Below, one piece after another: positions 51,498-61,329 of a stretch of 64,000 bases of DNA. Every line of letters starts with the position of its first letter. The stretch's first letter is position 1. The position numbers and the translations under genes were made by a program. Source of the stretch: Thalassococcus profundi (GTDB lineage Bacteria > Pseudomonadota > Alphaproteobacteria > Rhodobacterales > Rhodobacteraceae); the NCBI RefSeq assembly GCF_003344785.1, contig NZ_QPMK01000015.1:935-64934 (forward strand), read 5' to 3'. Under the pieces are notes generated by a model. That model worked only from the letters and a program-made list of their open reading frames with translations. It did not search any database and had not been told where the DNA came from.

Positions 51498-52580
51498 ATG
51501 GAAAGAAGAAAGTTTCTGAAAGCCGCAACCGGTGGCATGGCCGCGTCGGCCTTGGCCGCGCCGGCAGTGGCCCAAAGCCAGATCGACATGGTCATCGTCT
51601 CGACCTGGGGCCGTGACTTCCCGGGCCTCGGCACCAGCGCGCAGCGTCTGGCGGCACGTATCGGCGAACTGACCGAAGGCCGCATCGCGGTGCAGTATTT
51701 CGCGGCAGGCGAACGCGTCGGCGCCTTCGACAGCTTCGACGAGGTCGCATCCGGCAACGCTCAGGCCTATATCGGCACCGATTATTACTGGAAGGGCAAG
51801 CACCCCGGCTGGGCGCCCTTCACCGCCGTGCCCTTCGGCCTGACCTATACCGAGATCGACGCCTGGATGAAGTTCGGCGGTGGCCAGGCCCTTCTCGACA
51901 AGATCGGCGCCGAATTCGGCATCAAGGGCATTCCCTGCGGCAACACCGGCCTGCAGATGGGCGGTTGGTTCAACAAGGAAATCAACTCGCCCGAGGACCT
52001 GCGCGGCCTCAAGATGCGTATTCCGGGCCTCGGCGGCGACGTCATGGCCAAGTGCGGCGCCTCGCCGGTGTCGCTGCCGGGCGGTCAGATCTACGAAAAC
52101 CTCGTTTCGGGCGCCATCGACGCGACCGAATGGGTGGGTCCGTGGAACGATTTCTTCCTCAAGCTCTACGAAGCCGCGCAATACTACTACTGGCCCGGCA
52201 TGCACGAGCCCGCCAGCCAGGTGAGCCTCGGCATGAACGCCGACTTCTGGTCGCAGCTGTCCGAGAGCGACAAGCGTATCATCACCGTCGCCTGCGCCGA
52301 GGAGAACGCGCTGCAACCGGCCGAGACCAACTATCAGAACGGTATCTACCTGAACCGCCTGGTGAACGAATACGGCGTGGAACTGCGCGAATTCAACGAC
52401 GACGTCTACGAGGTCTTCGGCGAAGCCGCGACCGAGGTCATCGAGGAAACCCGCGATCACTCCGCCCTCGCGGCCGAGATCATGGACAGCTTCCTTGCCG
52501 CGCGCGACAACGTCGGCGTCTGGAGCAACTACTCGGACGCGCCTTACGTCGCCAAGCGCAACCGCTTCCTGCGGATCTGA
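51498..52580 (+). CDS. TRAP transporter substrate-binding protein (DctP family)
   Basis: 360 residues from the ATG at 51498, with a strong AGGAGGAG ribosome binding site; a longer frame upstream is unsupported. The signal is Tat-like (MERRKFLKAATGGMAASALA, cleavage near PAVAQS). DctP signatures: YFAAGERVGAFDSFDEVASG, NSPEDLRGLKMRIPGLGGDV with the substrate-carboxylate Arg, SLPGGQIYENLVSGAIDATEW, and a Trp/Tyr-rich YYYWPGMHEP. It resembles the TakP/keto-acid branch, so a small organic acid is likely. It leads the operon with the small and large permease genes that follow. Confidence 0.88.
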   Translation: MERRKFLKAATGGMAASALAAPAVAQSQIDMVIVSTWGRDFPGLGTSAQRLAARIGELTEGRIAVQYFAAGERVGAFDSFDEVASGNAQAYIGTDYYWKGKHPGWAPFTAVPFGLTYTEIDAWMKFGGGQALLDKIGAEFGIKGIPCGNTGLQMGGWFNKEINSPEDLRGLKMRIPGLGGDVMAKCGASPVSLPGGQIYENLVSGAIDATEWVGPWNDFFLKLYEAAQYYYWPGMHEPASQVSLGMNADFWSQLSESDKRIITVACAEENALQPAETNYQNGIYLNRLVNEYGVELREFNDDVYEVFGEAATEVIEETRDHSALAAEIMDSFLAARDNVGVWSNYSDAPYVAKRNRFLRI

Positions 52581-52706
52581 GGCGCGCCTTCGGAGACACC
52601 GGCCCCTCGGGGTCATACGGATCGGGCCGGAGCTATTGCCTCGGCCCGATCCCAGCTAAACTACCACGACATTGATGCACGAGGGTCTTAGGGGAGGAGC
52701 CTCCGG

Positions 52707-53678
52707 ATGACGACCGAGACGCAAGCAGCACCCGCTGTTCTGCCGCGCGCCTTTGGCTGGATCATGTTGAGCGCGATGCTCGCGTTCCTGGTCAATGCCG
52801 TCCTGAAATTCTGGTTCGGCTTTCCCGGTACCGGGTCGATCCTGTCCGGCGGCGGCGTTCTGTCGGCGCTGCAATGGGCGATCTACATCGGGTTGGCCGT
52901 GGTCGCGCTGATGCTGGTCCTGCGGTCGCGCGATCTGACGCTGCGGGCAGATGCCGAACGGGTCACCGCGATCAACACCTTCCTCGTGCGCGCCGCCTTC
53001 TGGACCGTGCTGCTGGTGGGGCTGGGCGACGCCATCGTGTCGTTTCTGCGGGTCAACGGATCGCTTGAGGGCATCGTGGGGCCGGACCTTGCCGGAGACC
53101 TGGGCCGGTCGCAATTCCGCGGGCTCTACTTCCACACGCCGCTGATCGTCCTCGGCATCGTCATCGCCGCCGTCACCCGGTCGCTGGGCTTCATCTGGCT
53201 CACCCTGCTGGTGGTGATCGCCGAACTGCTGATCGTGTTCAGCCGCTTCGTCTTTTCCTACGAACAGGCCTTCATGGCCGATCTCGTGCGCTTCTGGTAC
53301 GGTGCGCTGTTTCTCTTCGCCTCGGCCTACACGCTTTACGAGGACGGACACGTCCGGGTTGACCTGCTTTATGCCAGCATGCGCCGCGAGGCGCGCGGCC
53401 GCACCAATGCCTGGGGGTCGATGCTGCTGGGCGCGTCGCTCTGCTGGACCATCCTGATTGTCGGCTTCGGATCGTCGTCCAGCATCATCGTCGGGCCGAT
53501 CCTGGTTTTCGAGGTGACGCAGTCCGGTTTCGGCATGTACGTGAAATACTTCATGGCCGGGTTCCTCGCGGTCTTTGCGGTGACCATGATGTTCCAGTTC
53601 GTGGCCCAGTTTTTCGAGGCCGTCGCCGACCGGCGCGGCGAACCCGGCGCGCGCGAGACGCACGCCGACATGATGTAA
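52707..53678 (+). CDS. TRAP transporter small permease (DctQ type, enlarged)
   Basis: 323 residues, start at 52707 with GGGGAGGAG. Hydrophobic helices at about 15-45, 60-75, 100-125, 150-180, 185-210, 235-255 and 270-300; usual DctQ has four helices in about 170 residues. The second half (FAYEQAFMADLV-type YGALFLFASAYTLYEDGHVR) carries the family pattern, ending FMAGFLAVFAVTMMFQFV. The extra N-terminal helices match the long Q subunits that accompany TakP-like systems. The large permease follows after 24 bases. Confidence 0.8.
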   Translation: MTTETQAAPAVLPRAFGWIMLSAMLAFLVNAVLKFWFGFPGTGSILSGGGVLSALQWAIYIGLAVVALMLVLRSRDLTLRADAERVTAINTFLVRAAFWTVLLVGLGDAIVSFLRVNGSLEGIVGPDLAGDLGRSQFRGLYFHTPLIVLGIVIAAVTRSLGFIWLTLLVVIAELLIVFSRFVFSYEQAFMADLVRFWYGALFLFASAYTLYEDGHVRVDLLYASMRREARGRTNAWGSMLLGASLCWTILIVGFGSSSSIIVGPILVFEVTQSGFGMYVKYFMAGFLAVFAVTMMFQFVAQFFEAVADRRGEPGARETHADMM

Positions 53679-53702
53679 CCGGACGCGACGGGACCCCCTC
53701 GA

Positions 53703-56345
53703 ATGGAACTCTTCTTCCTTGCACTGCTCGTTTTCATCATGGCCGCGGCGCTCGGCTCGGGCTACCCGGTGGCCTTCTCGCTGCCCGGGGCCGCGATCAT
53801 CACCATCGCCCTTGCGGCGGGGGCGGGCTGGCTCTTTGTCGACAATACCGACGCCTACTTTGCCTCCGGCGGGCCGTCGCAATGGCTGAGCGCGGGGGTC
53901 ACCAACCTCCGAGGGGTCTATTGGGAGCCTGAGCGGGATACGCTGATTGCGATTCCTCTGTTCATCTTCATGGGCATCATGCTGCAGCGGTCCAAGATCG
54001 CCGAGGACCTGCTGGTCACCATGGCGCAGCTCTTCGGGCCGGTGCCGGGCGGCCTGGGCATTTCGGTCGTCGTGGTGGGCGCGCTCCTGGCCGCCACCAC
54101 CGGCATTGTCGGAGCGACCGTGGTGGCGATGGGCCTTATTTCCTTGCCCGCGATGATGCGCAACGGCTATGCCAACCAGTTGTCGACTGGCATCATCACC
54201 GCCTCGGGGACGCTGGGGCAGATCATCCCGCCGTCGATCGTGCTCATCATCCTGGCCGACCAGCTGGCCTCGGCCACGGACCAGGCGGGGCAGGCGCGGC
54301 AGGACCTTTACAAGGAAGTCACGGGCGAGCTGACCATGCCGTCGGAATTCGGCGTCGTCTCGACCAGCGCCGGCGACATGTTCCTGGGGGCGCTGGCGCC
54401 CGGTCTGCTTCTGGTAGGCCTCTACATCCTCTTCATTTTCGCGGTTGCGCTCATTCGCCCGCGATATGCCCCGGCTGTGCCCTACGAAGGCAAGTACGAC
54501 TGGGCCTTCGGCGGCCAGGTGCTGCTGGCGATGGTGCCGCCGCTGGCGCTGATCATCATGGTTCTGGGGTCGATCATCGGCGGCATCGCCACGGTGAACC
54601 AGGCCGGCGCCATCGGCGCGGTGGGGGCGATGATCATGGCGGGATACCGCCTGCACGAGGGTGAGAAACGGCGCTACACGCCCGCTGTGATCTCGCTGAT
54701 CGGCCTTGGCATGATCGCGTTCGTGCTGTCGAACTACAACACCAACATCCAGAACATCGCCAGCGCCGAGGATCAGCAGGGCATCCTGCTGGCAACCATC
54801 GGCGTTATCATCACCGGCATCGGCATCGTCTGGAGCGGCATCCGCGCCTATCGCAACGACAACGCCTTGACCGGGGTGATGATCGAGACCGCCAAGACCA
54901 CGTCGCTGGTCTTCATCATCCTGCTCGGCGCCGCGATGCTGACGGCAGCCTTCCGCGCCTTCGGCGGCGAGGAACTGGTCAAGCATTTCCTCGAAGGTCT
55001 GCCTGGCGGGTTCTGGACCAAGTTCGCCATCGTCATGCTGGTGATCTTCGTCCTGGGCTTCTTCCTCGACTTCATCGAGATCGCCGTGGTCGTGGTGCCG
55101 ATCGTCGCCCCGATCCTGCTGGCCGATCCCGAGGCCAACGTCACCGCTGTCTGGCTGGGGGTGATGATCGGCCTGAACATCCAGACCTCTTTCCTGACGC
55201 CGCCCTTCGGCTTTGCGCTGTTCTACCTGCGCGGCGTGGCGTCCAAGGCGGTCAAGACGACGCAGATCTACGCCGGCGTGCTGCCCTTCATCACGCTGCA
55301 GATCGTGGCTCTGGTCATCGTCGGCTACTACCCGCCGCTGGTTAACTACGCGCCGATGCGCAGCTCTCTGACGGCCGAAACCGCGCCGCCTCCGATCAAC
55401 CCGGCCCTGCAATATTGCGTGGAGAATTACGTGGCGCAGGAATTCGCCGCGAACGGCGACCGGATCCGCAGCGCCATCGACCGGGCGGCAGGTTTGGACC
55501 TGTCCTACCTGCCGCGCGACCTGAGCGAGGACTTCCAGGACGGCCTGGAAAACGCCCGCGAAGCCTTCCCGCTGATCGAGGAGATCGAAAGTCTCAAGGT
55601 GCAACAGGCCGAGGCGGCGGTGGACTACCGCCCCGTGCATGACGTCGTGCGCGGTCTGCAACGCGACGCACGACGCATCGCAGGCGAGATCGAGGACCTG
55701 CGCACGCAGGCCAGCCGCGGCTTCGGCGACACCGAGGCGCTGAACGCACGGGCCGACGAACTCGAAGCCGAGCGCGAGGCGCTGCTGGCCCAGATCCCCG
55801 AGGACTGGCAGGAGACCCAGCAGGAATTCGGCCAACTGACCGCCGCCGACCGGCGCGCCCGCGGCACCTATCGCCGCACCGTGGACCAGGCTTATGCGCC
55901 GGTGACCGACCTGATCGCGGTGATCAATTCTTCCGACGCGCTGGCCGCCATCGAGCCTGAGCTTGACCGGCTGGCCGCGGATGCGCCCGGCATGGACGGC
56001 GAGACGGCCGACGAACGGTTCAAGGAGGTCGAGCGCCTGTTCGGCGACGTGGCGGGCGGCAATGACATCCGCGGTCTGCTGTCGGACGCGCGGCGCGAGA
56101 TCGACGCCCGCACGCCGAACCCCGAACGCGCGCAGGAATTCATCGACGAGGCGCAGGAGATGTTCGCATCGGAACTGGAATGGCGCAGCCGCGCGCAAGA
56201 GGAACTGCTGCCCGAACTGCAGGCCTACGACGCAGCGATCCGCGACACCATCGGCCTGCGCCAGCAGCCGCGCCTGCCGCGCGAACAGGCGCTCTTCATC
56301 GCGTCCTGCAACTCCAAGCACCGGGACATTTCGCTGAACTTCTAA
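53703..56345 (+). CDS. TRAP transporter large permease (DctM) with long soluble tail
   Basis: 880 residues. The first 555 form a DctM permease: PVAFSLPGAAIITIALA, FIFMGIMLQRSKIAEDLL, GLGISVVVVGALLAATTGI, IITASGTLGQIIPPSI, FFLDFIEIAVVVVPIVAPIL and LGVMIGLNIQTSFLTPPFG. The usual DctM stops near 430-460 residues; this branch has inserted loops. From about 556 the chain becomes a soluble, Glu/Arg-rich, coiled-coil-prone tail of about 325 residues, ending near ISLNF. The tail begins after the last helix (VIVGYYPPLVNYAPM) and contains Cys residues at its start and end. Long C-terminal tails occur in some TRAP M subunits; the role here is unknown. Confidence 0.85.
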   Translation: MELFFLALLVFIMAAALGSGYPVAFSLPGAAIITIALAAGAGWLFVDNTDAYFASGGPSQWLSAGVTNLRGVYWEPERDTLIAIPLFIFMGIMLQRSKIAEDLLVTMAQLFGPVPGGLGISVVVVGALLAATTGIVGATVVAMGLISLPAMMRNGYANQLSTGIITASGTLGQIIPPSIVLIILADQLASATDQAGQARQDLYKEVTGELTMPSEFGVVSTSAGDMFLGALAPGLLLVGLYILFIFAVALIRPRYAPAVPYEGKYDWAFGGQVLLAMVPPLALIIMVLGSIIGGIATVNQAGAIGAVGAMIMAGYRLHEGEKRRYTPAVISLIGLGMIAFVLSNYNTNIQNIASAEDQQGILLATIGVIITGIGIVWSGIRAYRNDNALTGVMIETAKTTSLVFIILLGAAMLTAAFRAFGGEELVKHFLEGLPGGFWTKFAIVMLVIFVLGFFLDFIEIAVVVVPIVAPILLADPEANVTAVWLGVMIGLNIQTSFLTPPFGFALFYLRGVASKAVKTTQIYAGVLPFITLQIVALVIVGYYPPLVNYAPMRSSLTAETAPPPINPALQYCVENYVAQEFAANGDRIRSAIDRAAGLDLSYLPRDLSEDFQDGLENAREAFPLIEEIESLKVQQAEAAVDYRPVHDVVRGLQRDARRIAGEIEDLRTQASRGFGDTEALNARADELEAEREALLAQIPEDWQETQQEFGQLTAADRRARGTYRRTVDQAYAPVTDLIAVINSSDALAAIEPELDRLAADAPGMDGETADERFKEVERLFGDVAGGNDIRGLLSDARREIDARTPNPERAQEFIDEAQEMFASELEWRSRAQEELLPELQAYDAAIRDTIGLRQQPRLPREQALFIASCNSKHRDISLNF

Positions 56346-56358
56346 GGAGACCGTTGGC

Positions 56359-57045
56359 TCAGCCCAGCCAGGTGGCGTAGTCGCTGACCAGAAGATGGGT
56401 CGGCGGCACGTCTTCCTCGACCTGCGCAAAGCGACCCATGGGCTCGCGGAAGATGTTGTCGGTTTCGTCGTCGTTCACGGTGCTGACCTCGCCGATCAGC
56501 ACATCGCCCCCTTCGCCCCAGAAGGCATGCCAGTCGCCGGGCATCAGCGTCACGCTCTCACCCGGCGCCAGCCGCAGTTTGTCGCCGGGGGCGAAGTCGC
56601 GCCGCAACCCGTCGCACCAGACCGTGCCGCCGCGATCCCCGGCGAAACCGCCGGCATCGTCCGATCCGTAAAGCTCGACCACGAGCGTGGCGCCGCCGCG
56701 GTTGATGATATCCTCGGCCTTAAGGACATGGGTGTGCATCGGCGACAGCTGGTCCTGCCGCGAGATCAGCAGCTTTTCCGCGTAGCACATGCCGCCGCCG
56801 CGCTGCAGGTCCGCCAGCCGCCCGTTGCGCAGGGTAAAGAGGAACAACCCCATCTCGTCGAACCGCCCCGCGCCGTAATCGGTGATGTCCCAGCCGTTGC
56901 GCGCCGTGATGACCTGCGCGGCCTCGTCCTTGCGCGCGGCAAAGTCCTCCGGGCTCCAATCGGCGAAGGGCGGCAGGACAAAGCCATGCGACCGGATCAT
57001 CTCTTGGGCCTCGGCCATGATGGCGTTGATGCGGGAGCGTTTCAT
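56359..57045 (-). CDS. D-lyxose ketol-isomerase-like cupin
   Basis: 228 residues starting at 57045 (MKRSRINAIMAEAQEMIRSH). It fits D-lyxose isomerase: FADWSPEDFAAR, ITDYGAGRF, LLISRQDQLSPMHTHVLKAE with the two metal His residues, DIINRGG, and MPGDWHAFWGEG with another His. These enzymes are Mn2+-dependent cupins that interconvert D-lyxose and D-xylulose, or D-mannose and D-fructose. It ends 13 bases from the convergent DctM gene, and its start lies about 50 bases from the end of the MocR gene, so the two minus genes may be co-transcribed. The exact sugar is inferred from the family. Confidence 0.8.
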   Translation of the reverse strand: MKRSRINAIMAEAQEMIRSHGFVLPPFADWSPEDFAARKDEAAQVITARNGWDITDYGAGRFDEMGLFLFTLRNGRLADLQRGGGMCYAEKLLISRQDQLSPMHTHVLKAEDIINRGGATLVVELYGSDDAGGFAGDRGGTVWCDGLRRDFAPGDKLRLAPGESVTLMPGDWHAFWGEGGDVLIGEVSTVNDDETDNIFREPMGRFAQVEEDVPPTHLLVSDYATWLG

Positions 57046-57092
57046 GTCGCGGGGTCTTTCTATCGTTTCGGACGCCGCCTTAGAGCACGGTT

Positions 57093-58454
57093 TCAGGGCT
57101 GGCGCGAGGTCACATAAGCCAGAAGCCCCAACGCATCGCGCAGCTCGGTTCGGGTGATCTGCCCACCCAGGCAGACGCGCAGGCTCTCGGACGGCTCTCC
57201 GGTCACCGTAAACGCATCGGCGGGCATGATCCCGACCCCGGTGCCCGCCATCTGCCCGATCACGTCGGCGCGGCTGATGCCCTCCGGCAGGCGCATCCAG
57301 ACGTTGAAGGCATGCGGTGCGGAATCGTACATCGACGGGTCCAGCACCTGCGCGGCGATGGCCTGCCGCGCCTGCGTCTCGTCCCGGATGAAGCGGCGGA
57401 TGCGGTCGGCGGTGCCGTCGGTGATCCAGCGGGTCGCCAGCGCCATCATCAGTGGCGAGGGCATGACCGACACCAGCTTGAGCTGATGCGCCAGATCCCG
57501 CGCCGCGTGGCTGTTGGGCGCCACCGTGTAGGCCAGACGCAAGCCCGCGCCGATGCATTTCGCAAGCCCACCGATGTGCCAGACGAGGTCGGGCGCAAAG
57601 CTCGCCAGCGGGGCAGGCGGGTGCGGCGGGATGAAGCCATAGGCGTCGTCCTCGATCAGCGGCAGCTTGTGCGCGGTGATCACCTCGGCGATACGCTCGC
57701 GGCGCGCCAGCGAGATCGTCCGCGTCGTAGGGTTCTGTAGCGTCGGGTTGAGGTAGAGCGCCTTGGGCGCGTGCCGCCGGATGCCGTCCTCGAGCGCATC
57801 GGGGTCGATGCCCTCGGCGTCGCCGGGCAGTCCCACCAATGTCAGGCCCAGCCGCCCGGCGATGCCGCGAAAGCCGGGGTAGGTCACATCCTCGCAGAGC
57901 AGGGTATCGCCGGCCTTGGCCAGCCCCGTCAGGATCGCCAGCATCGTGGGATGCGCGCCGGGTGTCACCGCGATCCGGTCCAGCGTCGGCACGAGGCCCC
58001 GCAGCGACAGCCAAGTCGACGCGGCCTCCTTGTCGATCTGGCCGCCGGTGGCGGATTGATAGCGCAAGAGGTCGATGAGGTTGGCCGACACCGTCTGCAG
58101 CCCGTCCTGCATCCGCGCCAGCAGCGCGGGGTCGGTCGGTTCCGGCGGCAGGTTCATGGTGAGATCCACGTCGGCGTGACGCCGCAGCTCGCGCCGGGCG
58201 CTTTCACCGGCGCCCTCGGCCACGAAGGTGCCGCGCCCGACGTGGCTGTCGATCAGCCCGCGCCGCCGCGCCTCGGCATAGCCGCGCGACACGGTGGTGA
58301 AGTCGATGCCCAGCCGGTCCGCCAGCCGCCGCTGCGGCGGCAGCCGGTCGCCCCGCGACAGCGTGCCGTCGGCGATGCCGTCAGCGATGGCATCGGCCAG
58401 TTGCAGGTAACGCGCCGCTCCGTCACGGCGCAGGATGGGGGACCAGGACTGCAT
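57093..58454 (-). CDS. MocR-type GntR/aminotransferase transcriptional regulator
   Basis: 453 residues. I chose the ATG at 58454 ([12 protein letters not shown]); the frame opens further upstream without a ribosome binding site. N-terminal GntR winged helix ([51 protein letters not shown]), then a fold type I aminotransferase-like domain ([11 protein letters not shown]-type loop, [26 protein letters not shown]) with the PLP lysine K299 in [15 protein letters not shown]. MocR proteins use PLP as effector and often act on the divergent gene. The divergent genes are the Nit1C cluster, separated by about 250 bases that contain a direct repeat. Confidence 0.85.
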   Translation of the reverse strand: MQSWSPILRRDGAARYLQLADAIADGIADGTLSRGDRLPPQRRLADRLGIDFTTVSRGYAEARRRGLIDSHVGRGTFVAEGAGESARRELRRHADVDLTMNLPPEPTDPALLARMQDGLQTVSANLIDLLRYQSATGGQIDKEAASTWLSLRGLVPTLDRIAVTPGAHPTMLAILTGLAKAGDTLLCEDVTYPGFRGIAGRLGLTLVGLPGDAEGIDPDALEDGIRRHAPKALYLNPTLQNPTTRTISLARRERIAEVITAHKLPLIEDDAYGFIPPHPPAPLASFAPDLVWHIGGLAKCIGAGLRLAYTVAPNSHAARDLAHQLKLVSVMPSPLMMALATRWITDGTADRIRRFIRDETQARQAIAAQVLDPSMYDSAPHAFNVWMRLPEGISRADVIGQMAGTGVGIMPADAFTVTGEPSESLRVCLGGQITRTELRDALGLLAYVTSRQP

Positions 58455-58619
58455 TCCGATTTGATTACAGTCGATTCGTCCAGAATTGAAGCGTTTTGTA
58501 TGGATATAGTCGTAGTGTCCCCGGCATGAATTTCGAATTTGCCGCAAATTGCATCCATCCTACCCTTTTTCGCATTCGTCAGGGCGGGATTTCTGCCTGG
58601 TTCCGCTTTATTGTATGCA

Positions 58620-58643
58620 TGATTGCACTGTAATTTGATTGCA
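58620..58643 (+). promoter_or_regulatory. Direct repeat TGATTGCA (candidate MocR operator)
   Basis: TGATTGCA occurs at 58620-58627 and again at 58636-58643, 16 bases apart, in the gap between the MocR gene and the Nit1C cluster. MocR/GntR proteins often bind direct repeats. TGTATGCATG and TTGATTACA words lie near by. The repeats are seen; binding is inferred. Confidence 0.4.
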
Positions 58644-58708
58644 TGCTTTGTCGCGCGCACGCTGATCCCACGTACCAGAACAGGACCCACGGCAACCGGA
58701 GGAAGCGC

Positions 58709-59191
58709 ATGCCCGCAGTCACCATGGAAAAGCACAAGGACGGAGATTTCTTCGTCGACTACGAGGACAAGGTTTTCGAGGACGTTAAGGCCGAAGAGGG
58801 CCAGAAGGCACTCGTCACCTTCCATACCGTCGCCTTCGAAGGCTCTATCGGCCTCGTCAACATCCTCAATGCCATACGCCTCAACCGCAAGGGGTTCGAA
58901 ACCTCGATCCTGCTCTACGGACCCGGCGTGACGTTGGGCATCCAGCGCGGGTTCCCGACGCTGGGCGACGCGGCGTTTCCGGGACACCAGAACTTTGCCG
59001 ACAACCTCAAGAAGTTCATGTCCGAGGGCGGCAAGGTCTATGCCTGCCGCTTCGCGCTGCAGGCGCTTTACGGCCATGGCGAGCCGTCGCTGCTGGACGG
59101 GATCATCCCGATCGCGCCGCAGGACGTGCTGGACCTCAAGCTCATCCACGTCCGCGACAATGCCGTGATCGTCGACACCTGGACGGTCTGA
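58709..59191 (+). CDS. Sll0783/MSMEG_0572 family nitrogen-starvation protein (Nit1C gene 1)
   Basis: 160 residues from the ATG at 58709 (GGAGGAAG in front). The sequence [38 protein letters not shown] and [20 protein letters not shown] fits the Sll0783/MSMEG_0572 family, whose Synechocystis member is nitrogen-starvation induced and needed for polyhydroxybutyrate formation under that stress. It resembles a DsrE-like fold and has one Cys (YACRFA). It is the first gene of a co-directional run of seven genes in Nit1C order. The molecular function is unknown. Confidence 0.88.
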   Translation: MPAVTMEKHKDGDFFVDYEDKVFEDVKAEEGQKALVTFHTVAFEGSIGLVNILNAIRLNRKGFETSILLYGPGVTLGIQRGFPTLGDAAFPGHQNFADNLKKFMSEGGKVYACRFALQALYGHGEPSLLDGIIPIAPQDVLDLKLIHVRDNAVIVDTWTV

Positions 59192-59240
59192 TCGACCGCC
59201 GGGGGCCGCCGTGCCCCCGGCCCCAACGCCCGGAGGGTTC

Positions 59241-60206
59241 ATGTCCCGCATCGTCAAGGCCGCCGCCGTGCAGATCGCGCCGGATCTCACCAGCCGCGAA
59301 AAGACGCTGGCGCGCGTGCTCGACGCCATCGACGAGGCGGCGGGGAACGGCGCGGAGCTCGTGGTCTTTCCCGAAACCTTCGTGCCCTATTATCCCTATT
59401 TCTCGTTCGTCCTGCCGCCGGTGCAGCAGGGCAAGCCGCACCTGGCGCTCTATGAACAGGCCGTCACCGTGCCCTCGGATGAGACGCGGCGCGTGGCCGA
59501 ACGCTGCGCGCATCACGGCGTCGTGGCGGTGTTGGGCATCAACGAACGCGACCACGGCTCGCTCTACAATGCGCAGCTGATCTTCGACGCGGATGGCACG
59601 CTGCGGCTCAAGCGCCGAAAGATCACGCCCACCTACCACGAACGCATGGTCTGGGGGCAGGGCGACGGCGCCGGTTTGCAGGTGGTCGACACCCGTGTGG
59701 GGCGCCTGGGGGCGCTGGCCTGCTGGGAGCATTACAACCCGCTCGCGCGCTACGCGCTGATGACCCAGCACGAGGAAATCCACGCGGCGCAATTCCCCGG
59801 CAGCCTGGTGGGCCAAGTCTTTGCCGAGCAGATCGAGGTAACGATGCGCCACCACGCGCTGGAATCCGGCTGCTTCGTCGTCAACGCCACAGGCTGGCTC
59901 ACAGAGGACCAGATCGCCTCCGTCACCCCGGATGAAACCCTTCAGAAGGGGCTTCGCGGCGGCTGCATGACCTGTATCATCACCCCCGAGGGCCGCCATG
60001 CCGTGCCGCCCCTGACCGAGGGCGAGGGCATCCTCTACGCCGATCTGGACATGAGCCTCGTGACCAAGCGCAAGCGCATGATGGACAGCGTCGGTCACTA
60101 CGCCCGGCCCGAGCTTCTGTCGCTGCGGCATGATCCGACGCCCGCCGAGACCCGGCATGTGACCGCGCCCGAAACCCCGTTCCAACCGATCCCGCTGGAG
60201 GACTGA
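59241..60206 (+). CDS. Nit1-family nitrilase (Nit1C gene 2)
   Basis: 321 residues from the ATG at 59241 (GGAGGG in front). Carbon-nitrogen hydrolase triad: Glu45 in [14 protein letters not shown], Lys127 in [11 protein letters not shown] and Cys161 in [15 protein letters not shown]. The [13 protein letters not shown] context is typical of the Nit6803 (Nit1) branch, which hydrolyses nitriles to carboxylic acids and ammonia. In the Nit1C cluster it is considered central to releasing nitrogen from nitriles, possibly after cyanide has reacted with a keto acid. It is followed after four bases by the radical SAM gene. Confidence 0.9.
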   Translation: MSRIVKAAAVQIAPDLTSREKTLARVLDAIDEAAGNGAELVVFPETFVPYYPYFSFVLPPVQQGKPHLALYEQAVTVPSDETRRVAERCAHHGVVAVLGINERDHGSLYNAQLIFDADGTLRLKRRKITPTYHERMVWGQGDGAGLQVVDTRVGRLGALACWEHYNPLARYALMTQHEEIHAAQFPGSLVGQVFAEQIEVTMRHHALESGCFVVNATGWLTEDQIASVTPDETLQKGLRGGCMTCIITPEGRHAVPPLTEGEGILYADLDMSLVTKRKRMMDSVGHYARPELLSLRHDPTPAETRHVTAPETPFQPIPLED

Positions 60207-60210
60207 GCCC

Positions 60211-61329
60211 ATGCCCGACACCGGTGCCCTCATCACCGACCTGCAAACCCGCGGCATGCGCATGATCGACCCGCGCGCCGGTGCCGACAGCCGCCGCGGC
60301 GGGGCGGGTCCGACGGATCACAAGGCAGTCACCATCGACGGCATGACGGTGATGATCCCGGTCCACACCCATGCCGCCTTCGACAGCCCCTACATCGTTG
60401 ATGCACCGAATGAAGAAGGCCGCGCAACAGTCCGGAAAGACGGCGCTTTCTTTGCCGAGGTGAGCTTTCCGAAACGCGCCAGTTTCCTCGACCTCGCGAC
60501 CGCAGACGGTATTCCCTACGGCCATATCGCGCAGCTGCATGCCAAGGATGTGCTGGCCACCACCGTGCTGCAGACCTGCATCCGCTACGAAAGCCGCAAG
60601 AAGACCTGCAAGTTCTGCGCCATCGGCCAGAGCCTCGCCGCCGGGCGCACCATCGCCCACAAGTCGCCCCAACAGCTGGCCGAGGTGGCGGCCGCCGCGG
60701 TGCGGCTGGACGGGGTGAAACACATGGTGATGACCACCGGCACGCCGGCGGGCAAGGACCGTGGCGCCAAGGTGCTGGCCGAGAGCGCCGCGGCGATCCG
60801 CGCCGCCGTCGACCTGCCGCTGCAGGGTCAGTGCGAACCGCCCGAGGACGATGCCTGGCACCAACGCATGAAGGATGCCGGGATCGACAGCCTCGGCATG
60901 CATCTCGAGGTCGTGACGCCCGAAGTGCGCGAACGGATCATGCCCGGCAAGGCGCAGGTGCCGCTGGAGAAATACTTCGACAGTTTCGCCGCCGCGGTCG
61001 AGGTCTTCGGCTGGGGGCAGGTGTCGACTTACATCCTCGCCGGTCTGGGCGACACCGCCGAGGCCATACTCGACATCTCGGAACGGCTGACGGCGATGGG
61101 CGTCTATCCCTTCGTCGTGCCCTTCGTGCCGGTCTCGGGCACGCCGCTGGAAAGCCACCCCGCGCCGACAGCGGCTTTCATGCATTCGGTGCTGCCGCCG
61201 CTGGCGCGGATGATCCGCGAGAACGGCATGAGTTCCGGCGACATCAAGGCCGGGTGCGGACGGTGCGGCGCCTGTTCGGCCCTCTCTGCCTTCGAGAAAT
61301 TTGCGTCGAAGGAAAGGGTCGTCGCATGA
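60211..61329 (+). CDS. MSMEG_0568-family radical SAM protein (Nit1C gene 3)
   Basis: 372 residues from the start at 60211. The cysteines C123, C133 and C136 (spacing C-x9-C-x2-C, context CKFCAIGQS) are the candidate [4Fe-4S]-binding residues, unlike the usual C-x3-C-x2-C. The rest fits a TIM barrel: MVMTTGTPAGKDRGAKVLA, LPLQGQCEPPED, GIDSLGMHLEV, YILAGLGDTAEAI. A second Cys cluster near the end (KAGCGRCGACSAL) could bind another cluster. The reaction in Nit1C is unknown. It overlaps the GNAT gene by ATGA. Confidence 0.88.
   Translation: MPDTGALITDLQTRGMRMIDPRAGADSRRGGAGPTDHKAVTIDGMTVMIPVHTHAAFDSPYIVDAPNEEGRATVRKDGAFFAEVSFPKRASFLDLATADGIPYGHIAQLHAKDVLATTVLQTCIRYESRKKTCKFCAIGQSLAAGRTIAHKSPQQLAEVAAAAVRLDGVKHMVMTTGTPAGKDRGAKVLAESAAAIRAAVDLPLQGQCEPPEDDAWHQRMKDAGIDSLGMHLEVVTPEVRERIMPGKAQVPLEKYFDSFAAAVEVFGWGQVSTYILAGLGDTAEAILDISERLTAMGVYPFVVPFVPVSGTPLESHPAPTAAFMHSVLPPLARMIRENGMSSGDIKAGCGRCGACSALSAFEKFASKERVVA

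Noticed and set aside
52656-56429. A long antisense open frame over the TRAP genes (about 1250 codons)
   Set aside because: The TRAP genes on the plus strand have clear family motifs, ribosome binding sites and operon spacing. The antisense product is His/Arg/Asp-rich without domains.
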